Part shown: piece by piece, positions 31,993 to 46,738 of the stretch
How the letters are laid out: every line of letters starts with the position of its first letter
Numbering within the stretch: the first letter of the stretch is position 1
Assembly (NCBI GenBank): GCA_018857735.1
Contig: JABMCL010002207.1
Span: 37,501 to 101,500, forward strand
DNA length: 64,000 bases
Direction: 5' to 3'
Source of the DNA: Alviniconcha marisindica
Lineage: Eukaryota; Mollusca; Gastropoda; Provannidae
Made by a program: the position numbers and the translations under genes
Notes under the pieces: generated by a model
Database searches by the model: none
What the model saw: the letters and a program-made list of their open reading frames with translations, nothing else
What the model was told of the DNA's origin: nothing

Positions 31993-32165
31993 CTTGAACT
32001 CAAAACTTATTTTACAAGGATTGTAGTTTAGGGTCAGTCAAAAACCTGTCTAACAACTAGTCCTTGCTAAGCTACTGATGAGTAAATATCAAATTACAGG
32101 CATTATTTATATATATATAGGCATGAATGAGTGAAACGTTATACATGAGAATTTCCAAACATAGT
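31919..32165 (-). mobile_element. Retroelement 3' end with (CT)n tail, copy B
   Basis: This is a reverse-oriented copy of the element at 12246-12478. Its minus-strand 3' end runs directly into the (GA)n tract at 31919-31985 (CT on its own strand). Confidence 0.75.
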
Positions 32166-32240
32166 GTGTTCATGGTGCCAGATGAACACATGCACATCAT
32201 TGTTGCATATTATGAGCATACAACCAGCAAATAAAGCAGC

Positions 32241-32322
<82 letters not shown>

Positions 32323-32924
32323 GAAGAAGAAGAGGAAGAAGAAAAAGGAGAAGAAAAAAGAAGAAGAAATGAGGAGAAAAACCTTGTGTAAATCTAGATG
32401 TTGAACTGTAGAAGAAGTACAGTAATTAGCATACTAGTATTAGCAATACCAGTAGTTTGCCAATAGTGAGCAAAGGCTTTGCACTAGTGTTGCAGCTTTA
32501 TTAATTATTTTTTTCATGTTTTAACTCATTTGTTGTCTTTCTTCTTCCTCCCCCCCCCCCCTTAATTTTTTTAATTTTTGATGGACTGTTCTCAGTGCAT
32601 CTATTGTATTCTTGTTCTTTTTCCTTCAGCATGCACTATACAAATAATTAAAAAATTGGTACCATTGTCCAGAAACATATAATGATATATAAGATTTGTG
32701 TAGTGTGGGAAACCAATATGAGCAAGTTTAGACTATTAGAGATACCTGGTGTTTAAGTCCGACTGACTCTGACATCATGACAGCTTTTTCTTCTCTTTTG
32801 TTCCTTCTTCTCAAATCTGTTTCAGGAATTCATTACAATTTACATGCAGCAGCACAGAAGCCACTTTGGGCAAGCCATGAGCTAGCATAATCAAAACCAT
32901 TTTCATAAAGTATATGTTCTTAAC

Positions 32925-32976
<52 letters not shown>

Positions 32977-33462
32977 ACATGTACGTGTGTGTGCTTGCAT
33001 GTGTGTGTGCATGCATACATGTATGCGTGTGTGCAGTTGACAGTACAACTACAAGATGAATTGATCAGCACAACTACTGCCTAAAACTTAGAAGAACCCC
33101 CCCCCAAGTTACCTACTGACAATGAGATGATTACATTCTTTGCTCTGAGTCTGAAATCCCAGTGAGTGAGTATGTTTCTCTGCTCTCAAGCTATGGTGCA
33201 TAATGTCCTGTGTTAGACTTACAGGTACATCTTTTGGCACTAGTAAAAAAGAAGAGTCCATGTCAGCTGCTTCAAGTTCAACTGTCATATCCGGGACCCA
33301 GATGAATAATTAATGTCACTGCATGGTATGCCAACCATCTCTGCCATTATATGTACTCTGTGCCTCAGCATATTGCTGCCTTACAGTAACCCTGGTGTTT
33401 AAGCTACACAAATTTAGATGTGTTGGAATGAAAAAGCAATGTGTAGCCCTCCATCCCCCAAC

Positions 33463-33526
<64 letters not shown>

Positions 33527-33740
33527 GTGTTGTGTGTGTGTGTGGTTTAACTATACAACATTCACAATCACTGCGCTGCATGCTTCAAACCTTCAATCCT
33601 TTTTATGTGATGTGCCTGAACGGTTCTTTTAAAACCATTTACCCCTCGTTTGTGATGTCAGAGTTACTGCAAAACAAACTTCCAAACAGCAGACCTAAAA
33701 TAGTACTAACTTGTTCTGCTTAGTGATAATGCAACTGTAT

Positions 33741-33959
33741 CATCAAACATTACAAACAAACCAATTTTTTCCCCACATACCTGATCTCAAAAGGGCTTTT
33801 CATTTCACTAAATCTAATCAAAAGGCCACCATGACGTCAGTGCAGGAACAAGCCACCGAATTGTCGGTACAGGAATACAACAGACTTACTCCCACTTCAC
33901 TGTAGCCCCCAATGTTAAGAAATGGCTGTGTAGTGTACAGTGTATTTAGATCAACGAGA

Positions 33960-34024
<65 letters not shown>

Positions 34025-35465
34025 ACCTTCAACGTCACAGGCACGTCTACCCAATGATACAGAACGAGCAAAGTCAAACGCGGCACACAAAGGTATTATT
34101 CACGTCAATCGGTCAAGGGTCACGCTGATCCCCTTCGCAAGCAGTCACCCGTCACAGATGAAAAGGACACTAACACCGTAACAGCTAGCAAAGCTTTTCC
34201 ACTGCTATCGAAGTAATGGCTTTTCATAATGCCTGCAGACGACTTTAGCATTATGCGCCAGTGTCCGAATCAATCACCGTTGACTTCCAGTACAGGTTAC
34301 ACAACAAGACCGTCAACTACTAAAAGATGTTGGTTGGGCGACTCCCGAGTCCTGTCTGAATAATACGGCTGCGGTTTGTGCACACTCAAGTGGCTTGGCC
34401 CAAAGACCGTATTCTCTGAACATTAGCTGTACAACCTTTGCTTGGCCTCTGTAACTGAATGAAATAGCGAAGTGGGGCGACATCGCTGCCCATCTTCGCG
34501 GAGAATGATTCAGGTGGTGACATTGATGGTGTAATGTTATTTTTGGCCCACCTCGGCCGGTACTTCTTCGGAAGGCCACCACCTGGCGGAATAAACTGAA
34601 CAAACTATGGGCGATCTTTCTGTTTGGAGACACCGCAAAACTAAAACTGAACAAACTATCCATGGTCGATTTTCTTGTCAGGAGGCATTGCGAAACTAAC
34701 CAACCACTACGGACGCACACACACACACACCCACAATCTCTCACATCATGAGCTATGAAGATACTGTTTTTGATAGATCTCTGCACTGAGCAGCAGCTGA
34801 CCTGCCTCTCAATAATTCAATCTCATGAACTCAAATCGATTCTTTTCTGGATGGAATGCACATGCACGACTTGTGAGACCAAGCAATTTACAGGAATGGC
34901 CACTGAGACAACCTAAGTTCCTTACCTTGCCAAACACTGCAAACATATTTTATTCTGTAAAAGCTGAAAGACAAGCCTGGGCAAAAACATGCAGCACGAA
35001 ACCCGCAAAGGCAGTTAATCTCTGCATGCATTAACCACAACAAAAAACTAAACAGCCGTGAGCCATTACGATGACAAAAATGAATTATAATAATTATGGT
35101 AAGAAGATGATGAACTGACTAATGTAAAGCAATTGTAGTCAAATATGTACATACATGATGGTGCAATCTGATGGCATCCACACATACCTTTGAATACTCA
35201 ACAGATCTGGTTTGTAACTTTTACACTGCAGTGATAACAATGGCACAGTGGCAGCTGCGTTCTAGAAAATAGAATCAAAACTACATTTCTTCCTTTTTTT
35301 CTTTTCTTTTTTTCAGTACTGATTTTTATAACTGAGACAAATGAAAGCAAAATAGTACTCATTAATAACTGTTCTTGCGGCTATTACACGAACGTACGAT
35401 TCAATCATATCCTTTGTGATTTCAAACATCACTGCAAAAAATAAAATAAAATAAAATAAATATAA

Positions 35466-35520
<55 letters not shown>

Positions 35521-36180
35521 CTCAGGCACAACTTCACGCGGTTAGAAATCCAAAGTTTCGGCAGAACCCAAGAAAGTCCGCGTGTATTGAAAACTGAATA
35601 ATCACACAACACGTGCATCGCGTACAGCTGATAAACCACGGGAGGCGCACAGCGCACCTGCCTGGTACAGTTTCACGATACCTTTTTCACCTCAACTCAA
35701 GCGAAAGCAGAAGGCTGCATACAGTATCCTGGCTGGACAAGTTGAAAGGAAATCTTGTCAGCGTTATCTCTTCGCTCAGGAGGCAGACACCAGGAAAGGG
35801 GGGGGGGGGGGGGGGGGTCTGCAGTTCACAGCTCAGGCGAGGAGCAGAAGGGAACGGGCGGTCCCGCAGCTGTTTGCCCTTATCTATCTACAACTGTCGA
35901 TTTTTACCTGAGGCCCAATCTGCTTTTCACCTTTCCCCTCCCCAACTCTCCGCCTTTCCCTTCCGCCCCCCTCGCCCTTTCCCCCCGATAGCAACGACTT
36001 ACGGGTGTATGTTAGCCTCCATTCTTGTGCTATGAGTGTGCGAGTGAAAAGACTGCCAGCGAACCTCACACTCGGTGAAAGATTGGGCGGCGCTCATTGG
36101 CGCGGTAGGCTGAAAGTAACATTAAAACTACATGTAACACCGAAACAGTTACAGTAGCCTGATAACGGACGACTCCATCC
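33741..36180. other. CpG-retaining block
   Basis: CpGs are again frequent (for example 34030-34560 and 35380-36130). It includes (AT)n tracts (33961-34020, 35469-35519), a SINE body fragment (34461-34540) and a poly-G run (35799-35817). It could be a promoter region, but no start site or exon is identified. Confidence 0.4.
34461..34540 (+). mobile_element. SINE body fragment
   Basis: ACATCGCTGCCCATCTT and GAATGATTC.GGTGGTGACA match the bodies of the SINEs at 11022 and 39601. Confidence 0.55.
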
Positions 36181-36525
36181 ATTATAATTGTGGGTACAAT
36201 TCTTGCCATTGTATAGTGTATACTTCATTACCCCTTCACCCTTGAGGGTATTTTACCTAACCCATATGGGAACGTCGGCTCACTGCACAAACCACAAATG
36301 CTACAGCAAGTGTAGTGTCTCTGCACAAACCCACTCTCTTGGGAATGCCAGCTGTGACAAAGAACCCAAAAACTGTCAGGGGGGGGGGGGGGGGGGGGGG
36401 GGGGAATGAAGAGGCTGCTGCTCAGTGCTGCCATCAAGAAAGGTTTGCCATAGAAACGCTGAAGATATGCATCTAAGAAGTGAAGAATGATTACAAATGG
36501 TAAACACACACACACACAAGAACCC

Positions 36526-36558
<33 letters not shown>

Positions 36559-36564
36559 GAACCC

Positions 36565-36625
<61 letters not shown>

Positions 36626-38720
36626 CCAAACACACACACACACAAAAACCCAACAACAGACAAACAGTCCATGCAACTATGCAAGCACAACTTTTTAGGA
36701 GTTATTTTCTGCTCTTATGTGCTAACCCATGCTCTGGGAAAATTCTTGTCACTTGAACTGAAGAATTCAAAGAAGTTGCATGCTTATTAATATATGAACA
36801 CTGATGTAGGTCTGGCTCTCTCAGTCAATGCCAGTTCTCATGTTTGTGACTAAAGTTAGTAAAAAAAAATACTGATGCTGTCAGCACAAAATATAGTCAA
36901 TTAATTCATCAGAACCTAAAGTTGTAACTAGTACAGGATGTATATTCTTCAATTCTGTTTCTAAATGAAAAAAGACCTCATCACTCATACTTAAAAACAA
37001 AACAAAAACTTAAATACAGAAAATGGTCTCCAGCACACAACAAAGAACACTCATGAATTATGTATAACCCAACATCATATAGTATCAGCAGCTGTTACCC
37101 CCCCCCCCCCCCCTTTTTTTATTTTAATGTTCAATTCCTGGTACATAGACACCCACCACCTTCATTCTAAAGTCGAATACCTGGTACACAGTTTCAAGCT
37201 CAAACTGCAAAGCCACAAAACTGGTGTCTGTACACCAGTGTGAACACAAGTATGCACAGCCACACACATCAGACACAACTGCACTGAACAGATGAATAAC
37301 TGATGATAAACAAATTATATATATTATATTAAATTAATTATACATTGTAGCTGCACAGACTTTCCAGTAAATGTACTTTCATACACTGATACAGATTTCT
37401 TGATCGAAAAAAATGATTTAAAAAATTTAAAAAGAAAAAAAAGAAAAGAAAGAAAAGAAAAAAAATGAGGAAAATATACAGACTAACTCAGTAACTGCAA
37501 AAATTAAATTATGCACTGATCAGTACATGCAGTGTGTAATAATTTCTACCTGATTCATCTAAAATGAATTATCTGAGCTCTAAGTTCTACTTCTTGACTT
37601 TTAATTTAATAAATTAATGTATTACATTTGCATCTATTGAAATTATTATATCTTTCATGCTCACCAGTTCTTTTGGTCTTAATCATGCAATGATTCATAC
37701 ACAGCCCCCCACAACCCCCCCCCCCCCCCCCCCCCCCACTTGCTGTAAATTAAATAAGTCATGTTTGTACATTTTGTTTGCATGGTTTAAAAGGTCGTAA
37801 CTTTAGCTTTTATTTGACGTTTTTCATGATTTAATTAGTTTAGTTATTGTATTTGTGTGGGCCAAGGAAACACAATTGTCAGTCATTGTGTGGTCCAGAG
37901 GGCAGATTTGATTGTAGCGATGCCGCTCTCTTATCTATGCCTGTGAGTGAGGATTTTGTGTGTGCTGAAAATTGTCTGCTGCTGTACAATAAATCCTGAT
38001 TGCCGCCTCCGCCTGCTGTGGTCACAAATTTTGACTGACACTGCTGCCTGTGTCCTGTTGTCTACCACTCCACTCCATTACACATGTATCTCAGCAGCAA
38101 GGGTTAGGTTCTGTGCTTAAGCTGATAAGCAAAAATGTATACATTAAAACCTTAGAAATAACAATTACATAGTCATATTAGGCATTAGCCTCATAATATT
38201 GTATTTCTTGCACACCACACCTATTGGCACACAGATTGACAGAAGGAATGTAATGAAGAGTGAGGAAAGGAAGGTAAGTGGGGGGGGGGAGGGGGGGGAA
38301 GGAGGGGAGGGGGGGTCATGTAAGTTGTAAGACAAAATCTGAAATCACTCGTTGTGGTATTGATTGTAGCAACCCTGAAGACGAGTTCTGTCATAATTTG
38401 CCATCTGGGTAGGGGCACGCTCTCCAACTCCAAGGTATTGCCAGTCGCTTAACATAGATCTCTCATTTTTTCTTACATTGTGATTGTTACAATCACTGAC
38501 ATTGCACTAGACCGAACAATGTGACCTGCCATCCATTCATGAGTCACAGTATTATTAGTATTAATCATTTATATATAATATAATAATTTTAATATATATA
38601 TATCCAATGTTCACTTCTTTATTAATTTATGAATGATGTGACAGAAAGGATTTGGAACAAATGAAGTCAAATGGACTGGAAAGATAGAAACTGTGGCAGT
38701 GGGCATCGTGTATTCTGACC
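36181..38720. other. CpG-poor region without a recognised gene
   Basis: A/T-rich with poly-C runs (37099-37113, 37716-37738) and a G-rich stretch (38280-38314). The segment about 37760-38083 has a TGT...ACA shape and an internal AATAAA like a solo LTR, but no target duplication was found. Confidence 0.4.
36379..36650. repeat. Poly-G run and (CA)n block
   Basis: About 26 G at 36379-36404, then (CA)n with AAGAACCC interruptions from 36505 to 36650. Confidence 0.95.
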
Positions 38721-40250
38721 TAAACTGGCTAAACCAGGATTTACTATTAAAATTTACGATTTACCTTTGTACGATAGTATTAGTAGATATAATAGCGTTT
38801 TCACTTTCTGGGGTTGACGGTGCCCAGGAAGAAAAGGCCGAAATAAAGTTCAGTTACAGGTAGAACAGAACCTAGTCCTCTAGTAATGTAACTTGACGCT
38901 ATAAATTTACTCTTTGCTCTTTCACTGACTTACACTGTATGTTACAGTTACACTAGTTACTGAAGTAACAGTACTGTAGTGACCATTTAATCGCTCTAAT
39001 CTGTCTCGACTCGGTATCAACAAGCTAGGCGCACACGTGTGTAAATCAAAATCTCGCTTCAAACAGTAGGAACTGCCTCAGGTGCGAATCGCGCTGCAGT
39101 ACTACAAACGATTAGGAAACTTGTTCTACACAATGAAACATGTTATCCGGTTTTGCCACCAGTAGTCAGTGGATCACTGATCAGATACTGCTTCTAATCA
39201 AGTCAGATGGATATCTTACCTGCGTTTTGGTTCCACCTCAAAGATGCGGTGGAATTTACAGGGTGTGGGATACATTCAAAACGCACAGACTGCGAGTGTG
39301 CAGCGGTGTTTGCGGTTCAACGGAAATAAACAGCTCATAGAGCACTGGCTGAGAAGTCGATGAATTACCGCGCCCTCTCTCATTTGAGAGTTCTTTCCCT
39401 TAGTTCTTTTTCTAGCTTGTCGAACTGGTCCTCTGTGAACGCTGAACTGGTTAGCCAGCTGAACGTAAGCCGCTCTAGTACTGTCAAACATGATCTTCGA
39501 TAATTTGATTTGGTAGGCCGAAACGCAGCCATCACACCCATGCACTCAGCAGATAGTTGTGTGTATATGGCGATGACATCGCTTTCTTTTGTCTCAAAGT
39601 GAGCCGGTTTGGCCTAGCGGTAAGCGGAAGGACCTCGGTTCGATACCGCTTCGGCTCTCCTCTCTCTTCAAAAAGGTTGTGGTTTGTGGACACTGTCTTG
39701 TGACTTTGTCCATCACTTCCTACTGAAACATTAAAATGGCTCTCATCGCTGCCCATCTTAATGCAGGGATGATTCTGGTGGTGACAGTGTAGCGATAGGT
39801 ATAATTATAATCTCCCTCTTCCCCCACCTCCATACCCCCTTCCCCCCATTCTCCCCGTTCCTAATAAGCCTTATGGTTTCTGTGGACGTTAAGCACCATG
39901 TTTATTTTCTTGTGTCTCTCTCAAGTGCAATTTTTCCGTACTGGTTAACGCATCAGGCGTACATGATAACATGATGATCCTGAGAGAATCAGTCATATAT
40001 GAGACTGAGCAGACAGAGACAGACAGAGACAGATAGACAGACAGAAACATAGAGAGACAGAGGCAGAGAGACCAAGAAACACAAGGGGGGGGGGAGGGGG
40101 GGGGGCGAAAGTTTGCAGAACTTAGCCTAAAACGTATTTAACATGGACTTATATTTAACTATTTCATCTGGCAGCCCCCGAGGCCAGTTCGACAGGCTCA
40201 GAAAGTTTGAAAGGTTGCTTCCCTTCAACCGGTGGTCCTCTCTAAATTTA
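38721..40250. other. CpG-retaining block with SINE
   Basis: Moderately CpG-rich. It contains SINE copy B and a G-rich run (40085-40105). No exon is recognised. Confidence 0.4.
39601..39906 (+). mobile_element. tRNA-headed SINE, copy B
   Basis: It has the same head (GAGCCGGTTTGGCCTAGCGG), body (TTAAAATGGCTCTCATCGCT, GGTGGTGACAGTGTAGCGAT) and tail (TAATAAGCCTTATGGTTTC, GACGTTAAGCACCATG) as the copy at 11022, with a deletion of about 16 bases between the A and B boxes. Confidence 0.85.
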
Positions 40251-40796
40251 AACCTGCAAATAATTGATTACACATTTTTTCATACAAAATAGATCTGGCA
40301 TTAGTGACAATGAGAATGTAGGATTAATTGAATATGTGGTTGTGTGTGTGTGTGTGTGTGTATGCATGTGTGTGTGTACGTGTGTGTGTGTGCGTGCGTG
40401 CATGTCACACGTGTGTGCTTGTGTGAGTGTGTTATTCGGTAGGGCTCATCTTTTATCTACACTTGGCTGCATTAACTGGAGATAGCCTCCATCCATATGT
40501 GTGTCTGCACACCCTTCTTCCGTAGAACAAAACAAATAATGAAGAGAGAGAGAGAACAAATATTGTTTGTTCAGTATTAGGGCTGGGAGGATTCTTTCCA
40601 GGTAATGTTAGTGGAGCAGGGATCGCTAAAAGGTTAGAGTTCCAGACTCCTATCAGTTGTAAAATTAGTCTTACAACGAACAGTTTTGGTTGCGAAATAA
40701 AAACAAAATTTTGACATAGGCATTTTTGACTTAAATGCATTCGACTGTCGTCATATTTTAATCTTTGATCATATATATATGTATATCCTCACTGTT

Positions 40797-41250
40797 ATCT
40801 TGACCTTAAAGAGAGCACCACAATCTCTTTTGCATGACACACTGGCTCATGATTATACATCACCATACTAAGGGTGGTTACTAAAGGTAACTTCAGAAGA
40901 TATCATCCAGACAAACATTTAAATGATAATTTGAATGTTTGCTGTGACTCTGACCTTGAACATAGCAATCCAATATTTTCACTGGACATCAGATTTCCAT
41001 CAGATTACGTCTGGCTGAAAAAAAAGTCATTAGTTCAGAAAATGTAATAGAAATAATCATATTTTGATTCTATTTGTAAGACCTCATTGTGACCTTGACC
41101 TTGAAGATAACATCCCAGTATTTCTGCATGACACTCCAGCCCATGATATGCACTGCCACATCAAGTTTGGTTACAAAATATTAAGTGGTTCAGAAGATAT
41201 CTTCTGTACAAACCCAGACTCATTGAGAAAGAGAGACATACATGGCAATT
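40797..41250 (+). repeat. TGACCTTGA-headed repeat, three diverged copies
   Basis: Units near 40797, 40950 and 41087 start with (T)GACCTT(G/A)A. The first and third share GCATGACAC.C, GGTTACAAA or similar, CAGAAGATAT and ACAAAC. The third has TGACCTTGACCTTGA. Related heads occur at 16107, 19437 and 52838. Confidence 0.65.
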
Positions 41251-41399
41251 CCATTATACCCTCTATGTTAAATGATGATGTGGCTGCAAGGGACAGTCAA
41301 AGGAACAGCCTCACCCCACCCACAACATTCTCTTTTTTCTTCTCTTCTCTTCTCTTCTCTCTTCTGTTATAATATAATATGAGAGAGGAGATGAGTGAG

Positions 41400-41709
<310 letters not shown>

Positions 41710-44700
41710 TCACAAATTGTACAAACCATTTAATCAATTTCTGTTCTCATACAAGCAAGTAAGATGGTACAGTACAACAAGCATTGCCTCAGATTTTAGT
41801 GTTCTATTGAATTCTGCTTAAAAGTCAGTTAAAAGCAAACATAATATCAAGCCACTTAACAAAATTATATGTGACAGTTTATGCTCAGTTGCTGCTGTTA
41901 TCAATGATACTTTTATGTTTTCTTTTCTTTTTTATCATAATTATCTAAAAAGACTAAAATTATAAAATGTTTTCCACTTTGGAAAAAGAAAAAAAAGGAC
42001 ACATCAGTATAATAAAACTAATAACACTAAACACAACAAAGTATCACAAAACAGTACAAAACTGAATTAAAATCATAACATTAAGTATCACTGCATTGAC
42101 AATTTCACTTAAAATACTTTAACACCAAAGCAGGAAATGTAATAAAATTGTGCAATGACTGTTACACAGCTTTGTATTTGAATTTCCTATACTAGTCAAT
42201 ATAAAAATTTGTTATTCTACTTCAATTTGTAAACACTGACATGTATATATACACACAGTCAACTGCAATACAAAGACACTGGTACAAATACATCATTCTA
42301 CATCATCACCACACTTATTAGAAGAAGCTGCACATTCAAAGCAATACACATATACTTCCCTGAATAACAATAATACAACTCAGACAAAAATGAATATATT
42401 ATAGCCATCAACATTATGTGCAAAGTCAGCCATGAATGTTAGTTGCAGAAGTCAAGAATGAGTACATCATTATATTAAGCTGAATGAAATGTAATCCATA
42501 TTTACACTACACCAAAGAGACTATATACATCAAACATCTGTCTAACTCCAGACAAATGCGTGTCATATGATCATGTAAAAATACATAGTAATTCCAAAAT
42601 AGCTTTGAAATAAAATGCACCCAGTGTGATAATAAAATCCAACAAAAATAGCTACATCAGATAACGCCTCCCATCCTGACCCAAATACAAACACTGAGTG
42701 ACATGAAGTTCTTAATAAACATTTTGGGGTGATAAAAACCCAGCAGTAAAAAGCAAAAAACAAACAAACAACGAAAACCACAACAAGAAACAACAGCAAC
42801 AAGAAATCAAAACAACAACAACAAAAAGGCCAGATGTGAAAGAAAAAAAGCCATATTATCTAAGCTCATGTATCAGCAAATAATAACAACCATTATATGT
42901 ACAATAATGACTCTCCCACACATGGATCAAATTTAAAACTGTACAATTTGTTCCAGAATGTACATGTAATGTACACATGCATTTTGCTTTATGTACAAAT
43001 TTAAAACAAGTGACTAATTCTTTTTGCTGTCTGTTCATGCTTCAAATTTGTCTGTACCAAACTAAAATGCATCCATAAATGTTAACAATCCTTGTAATTC
43101 TGTTGTAAATGTGATACAGATGAATAAGAACCTTCTTTTCAGGTACAAACTGCATGCTAAAACAGAAACCTTGCCTGCAGTATTGCCTAATCTGTTGGCA
43201 TAGTAGTAGTATCTGAACACACAGTTAACCAAATAAATCTGCCTCTGGTATCATTAATAAACCGAAAAATCCAACAGAGGGTTAAAGTCTACCCAGAGCA
43301 TTACCCTTACAACTGCAATCAACATAGGTGCACATACAAGAGCACTGCATTAGTTGTGATTGTTCTTTGACTTGACATGAGTGATTAATTCGCAAACGCA
43401 CTGACCACAAAAAATATCGTAGCTGTACATGTACAATGCATTGTGCCTGAAATGTGAAGGCACAAAACCAAACCATGTTAGCAGCACCACTATAGATGAT
43501 CATACACATGAAGCTAGACTTGTCTAAGGAAAAACGATCACTACAATAATGACACAGTATATATGCCCAGAATGTTACTGAATGACAATGAGAATGCATG
43601 CTGCCTTTACATTTCAAAATCATACTTATAAATAAGCATGTACATAGACAAAGGTGCTTCAAACAACACAAGTTGGACAAATGAGTGAATCACTGAATCA
43701 GTGAATGTTATGTTTTGTTCTTTGCTTTTTAACTCGGCCCTTTCATCTTGCGTTCCACCCATGCTAAGATACAGGGTTCTGACTGCCTTCCAGAGGCCAA
43801 CTGGAACCAACACCTAGAGTAATACTTGAGGGGCCGATCACTAAATACCACTACATATACACTACTCACATCGCCATAGAGTCTATACTCTGGGCCAGTG
43901 TTAAATGATGTGTAGTAACAAAACAATACCAACAGTTCAGTAGAACAGAAACTTAAAGGAAGTCCTCTGAACTTTTAACACTGCTGCTCAGGCTACTACT
44001 GTATACAAAGCAGAAAATGTTTATAAGTGAGCAGTATGGTTATCAGTTATGCAGTGATTTGTCTATGGTACATATATAAATACAGTATGTCACTCTACAG
44101 GTATGTAGGGCATATATTACCAAAAAAAGCCCCATATGCACAGGCATATCCATATACAGATAATGCACTTGTATTAGCGCTGTACTCAGTCATCCACAAA
44201 GGGTTATATAAATACAAAAGAGGTATATCCATAAAACACATATTATCACTTAAATTAATTCAACACTCAGGCAATACATAATTAAACAAGAATGAAACTA
44301 TATATAACAGAGAAATAAATTCAAAAAGTGGCAAAACAAATGCCAAAATAAAGCTTTAAAAAAAAAAAGTGACCTAAATAAAGATTCCAGAAAGAAAAAA
44401 GAAAAGAAAAATACATAGTGCCCTATTTCCCAGGGAAAAAATCTGTTATTACACACTTGTAACACATGACTGATGGGCAAGTGGTCCTCAGAAAAGCGAA
44501 AACAAGTTGTTCCTTCGATATACCTGCAGCCTGCGTAATGCGTTATATGTAGATAAACTAAAATATGCTAATAACACAGAGCAGAGGGAGAAGGAGTCAT
44601 CAACACACACCTTACCAAAGTGCTTCGTAACCAAAAGTATAACAAAATGTAATTCCTGACAAAAAATTAAGAGGCAAGTTTGGACAGTGCACAAGAAAAC

Positions 44701-44970
44701 AGTACGGCAGTGACAAAATTAAAAGTATGCTGCATTAGTCTCTGTACCTGTATGTTCTCATGACAAACCTGATGTTACTTGGAGATCAACACTTGATGAA
44801 TAGCAAAGGCTGAGTACTTTTCAGGAGTGCATGTACACATGTACACCAACAGCAAACTGGGGAAAGAGGGGGTTTAAATGCTGATATTCAGGACTTGCAC
44901 AAGAGTTTTATCTTTGTCAGCATGCCTACCAGAAACAATTTTAGAAAGTAAATAGATATATATTCTCCCT

Positions 44971-45053
<83 letters not shown>

Positions 45054-46042
45054 TTCAAGCCAAAGACCTTACAGAGTGAAAAGGAGAAAGAATCCAAAAG
45101 CATTTCACCCCAACAGCCTTCTGATTCCTTTCAACCATGTGGAGAGAGAGACTGGGGTGGATGTGTGTGATGCAAAATGCCTCAAGCAGTAAACCACTGA
45201 ATGGGTAAAACAGAAAGGCCTGGTTACTCCACACAGATGTTTTACTGGGTGCATCAGCCCCCCTCTGGCTCCGAATCATATAATTTGGCCTCAGTGCAAA
45301 AGAAAGGGCCCTGCATTATTTATATCCAACTCAACACAAAGAGCAAAAAACAAACAAACAAACAAAACTCACCCAAGGGAAAATCATCATTTTGTTGTTT
45401 GTTTTTGCCAAACATGTGTATATGCTCTCTCAGAAACAAAAATGATAAGACTTAGCTAACAAACTCTCTCTCTCAACTGTAGCTCATTGTATCCTTAGTT
45501 AATAGTAGTTTCCCTCATGGGTGAGGGATGGATATAAAAAGACCTCAAGTCTTCTCTACTACCCTCGTAAAATAAAGTTTATTCAATCATTCTCTCTCTC
45601 TTTCTACAACATGGGATGGGGGTGAGGGGGAGGGAGGGGGTTACACAAATAACTCATTAAAATGTTTTAATTCAAGTAACACAGCAAAAACAAAAAGTGA
45701 AATCAGTTAGGACAAATGGCTTAAAACTGTTACACAAATAATACATAAATAAATTCAGATATAGGACAAAGGGTAAAACACTTACTATCACATAGCTTGA
45801 TATGCGCTCATACAGTTGCAATATTGCTCATTACCTGATAACCTTTTTTTTCTTTTTTCTTTTTATCAATCAAGCATGGTATGAACATCTGCAAAGTTGC
45901 TTAATGGGCAACAGTTACTCTCAGGACAATAAATTCTCAGGTGAAGCAGAAGACTGGCAGGAATTGTTGTTGTTGTAGACTTGTTTTAATGCCAACTTGT
46001 CTCCAGTGGTACTGGCAGGGACCAAAATCCCAGGAGGTGAAA

Positions 46043-46048
46043 GGGGGT

Positions 46049-46087
<39 letters not shown>
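46043..46087. repeat. Poly-G tract
   Basis: A run of about 45 G with one T near the start, the longest homopolymer in the window. Confidence 0.9.
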
Positions 46088-46564
46088 CGGGACCACACCC
46101 AATGCTACACTCTCACCACCAGAGTGAGTCCTGCATTAAGATGAGCAGCAATGTAAGTCCAATATGTCATTAACCATGAGGGGTAAAGTCACAAGACACA
46201 GTTCACAAAGCACAACTTTGGAAGAGGAAGGACAGCTGAAGCACAGTCGAACCATGTACCAACATGCATGTTACCAGTCTAGCACCTTACAACTATAGCC
46301 AAACCAGCTCACTTCTGGCAAGAATGACGACTGCCTGGCATTATATATGCATAACGATAATTATCTGCCACCTCTACTTCAGGTCTTACAGTGTATAACT
46401 GCTAACGTAGACAAGTAATTGATCAGCCTCAACAATCAAGTCATTTTAAACACAACTTTCTGATGTACTTCCCATGAAACAGTTGTCCCCTTTCTTCTGC
46501 ATCCCCTTTCCTCCTCAACTATGGAGGTGTTTCTGTTGTATGAAACTGTGTTATGGTAGGTAGG

Positions 46565-46738
46565 TAGTGTTGTTTAATGTCCTCAGATGTCAGTTTACAT
46601 ATTAGGGACAAGCTGAGACCATTGCCGAAGCATGGTTCAATATAGCTTTACGTCCACGGAAACCAGAAGGCTCGTTACGACAGACAGCCCAGGCCACCAT
46701 CTCGACTCTCACACAGCTCCTGAACTATGACTGTGTTA
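46565..46738 (-). mobile_element. SINE-like element, second family, copy B
   Basis: The reverse-strand copy of 20046-20205, with a few substitutions, in the 3' flank of TET. Confidence 0.8.

Larger units (their letters stand above)
27461..33740. other. CpG-poor region without a recognised gene
   Basis: Apart from the weak plus-strand candidate it holds a 46-bp duplication (29110-29205), a degenerate duplicated segment around 29290-29580 (CAACAGATAAAATG / CCGACAGATAAAATG), (AT)n tracts (29727-29830), a poly-G run (31682-31706), (GA)n (31919-31985, 32240-32320) and (TG)n (32930-32975, 33465-33545). The low CpG suggests past germline methylation and therefore possibly transcription. Confidence 0.45.

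Noticed and set aside
37760..38083. Solo LTR
   Set aside because: TGT...ACA ends and an internal AATAAA are suggestive, but flanking target duplications and a second copy are lacking.
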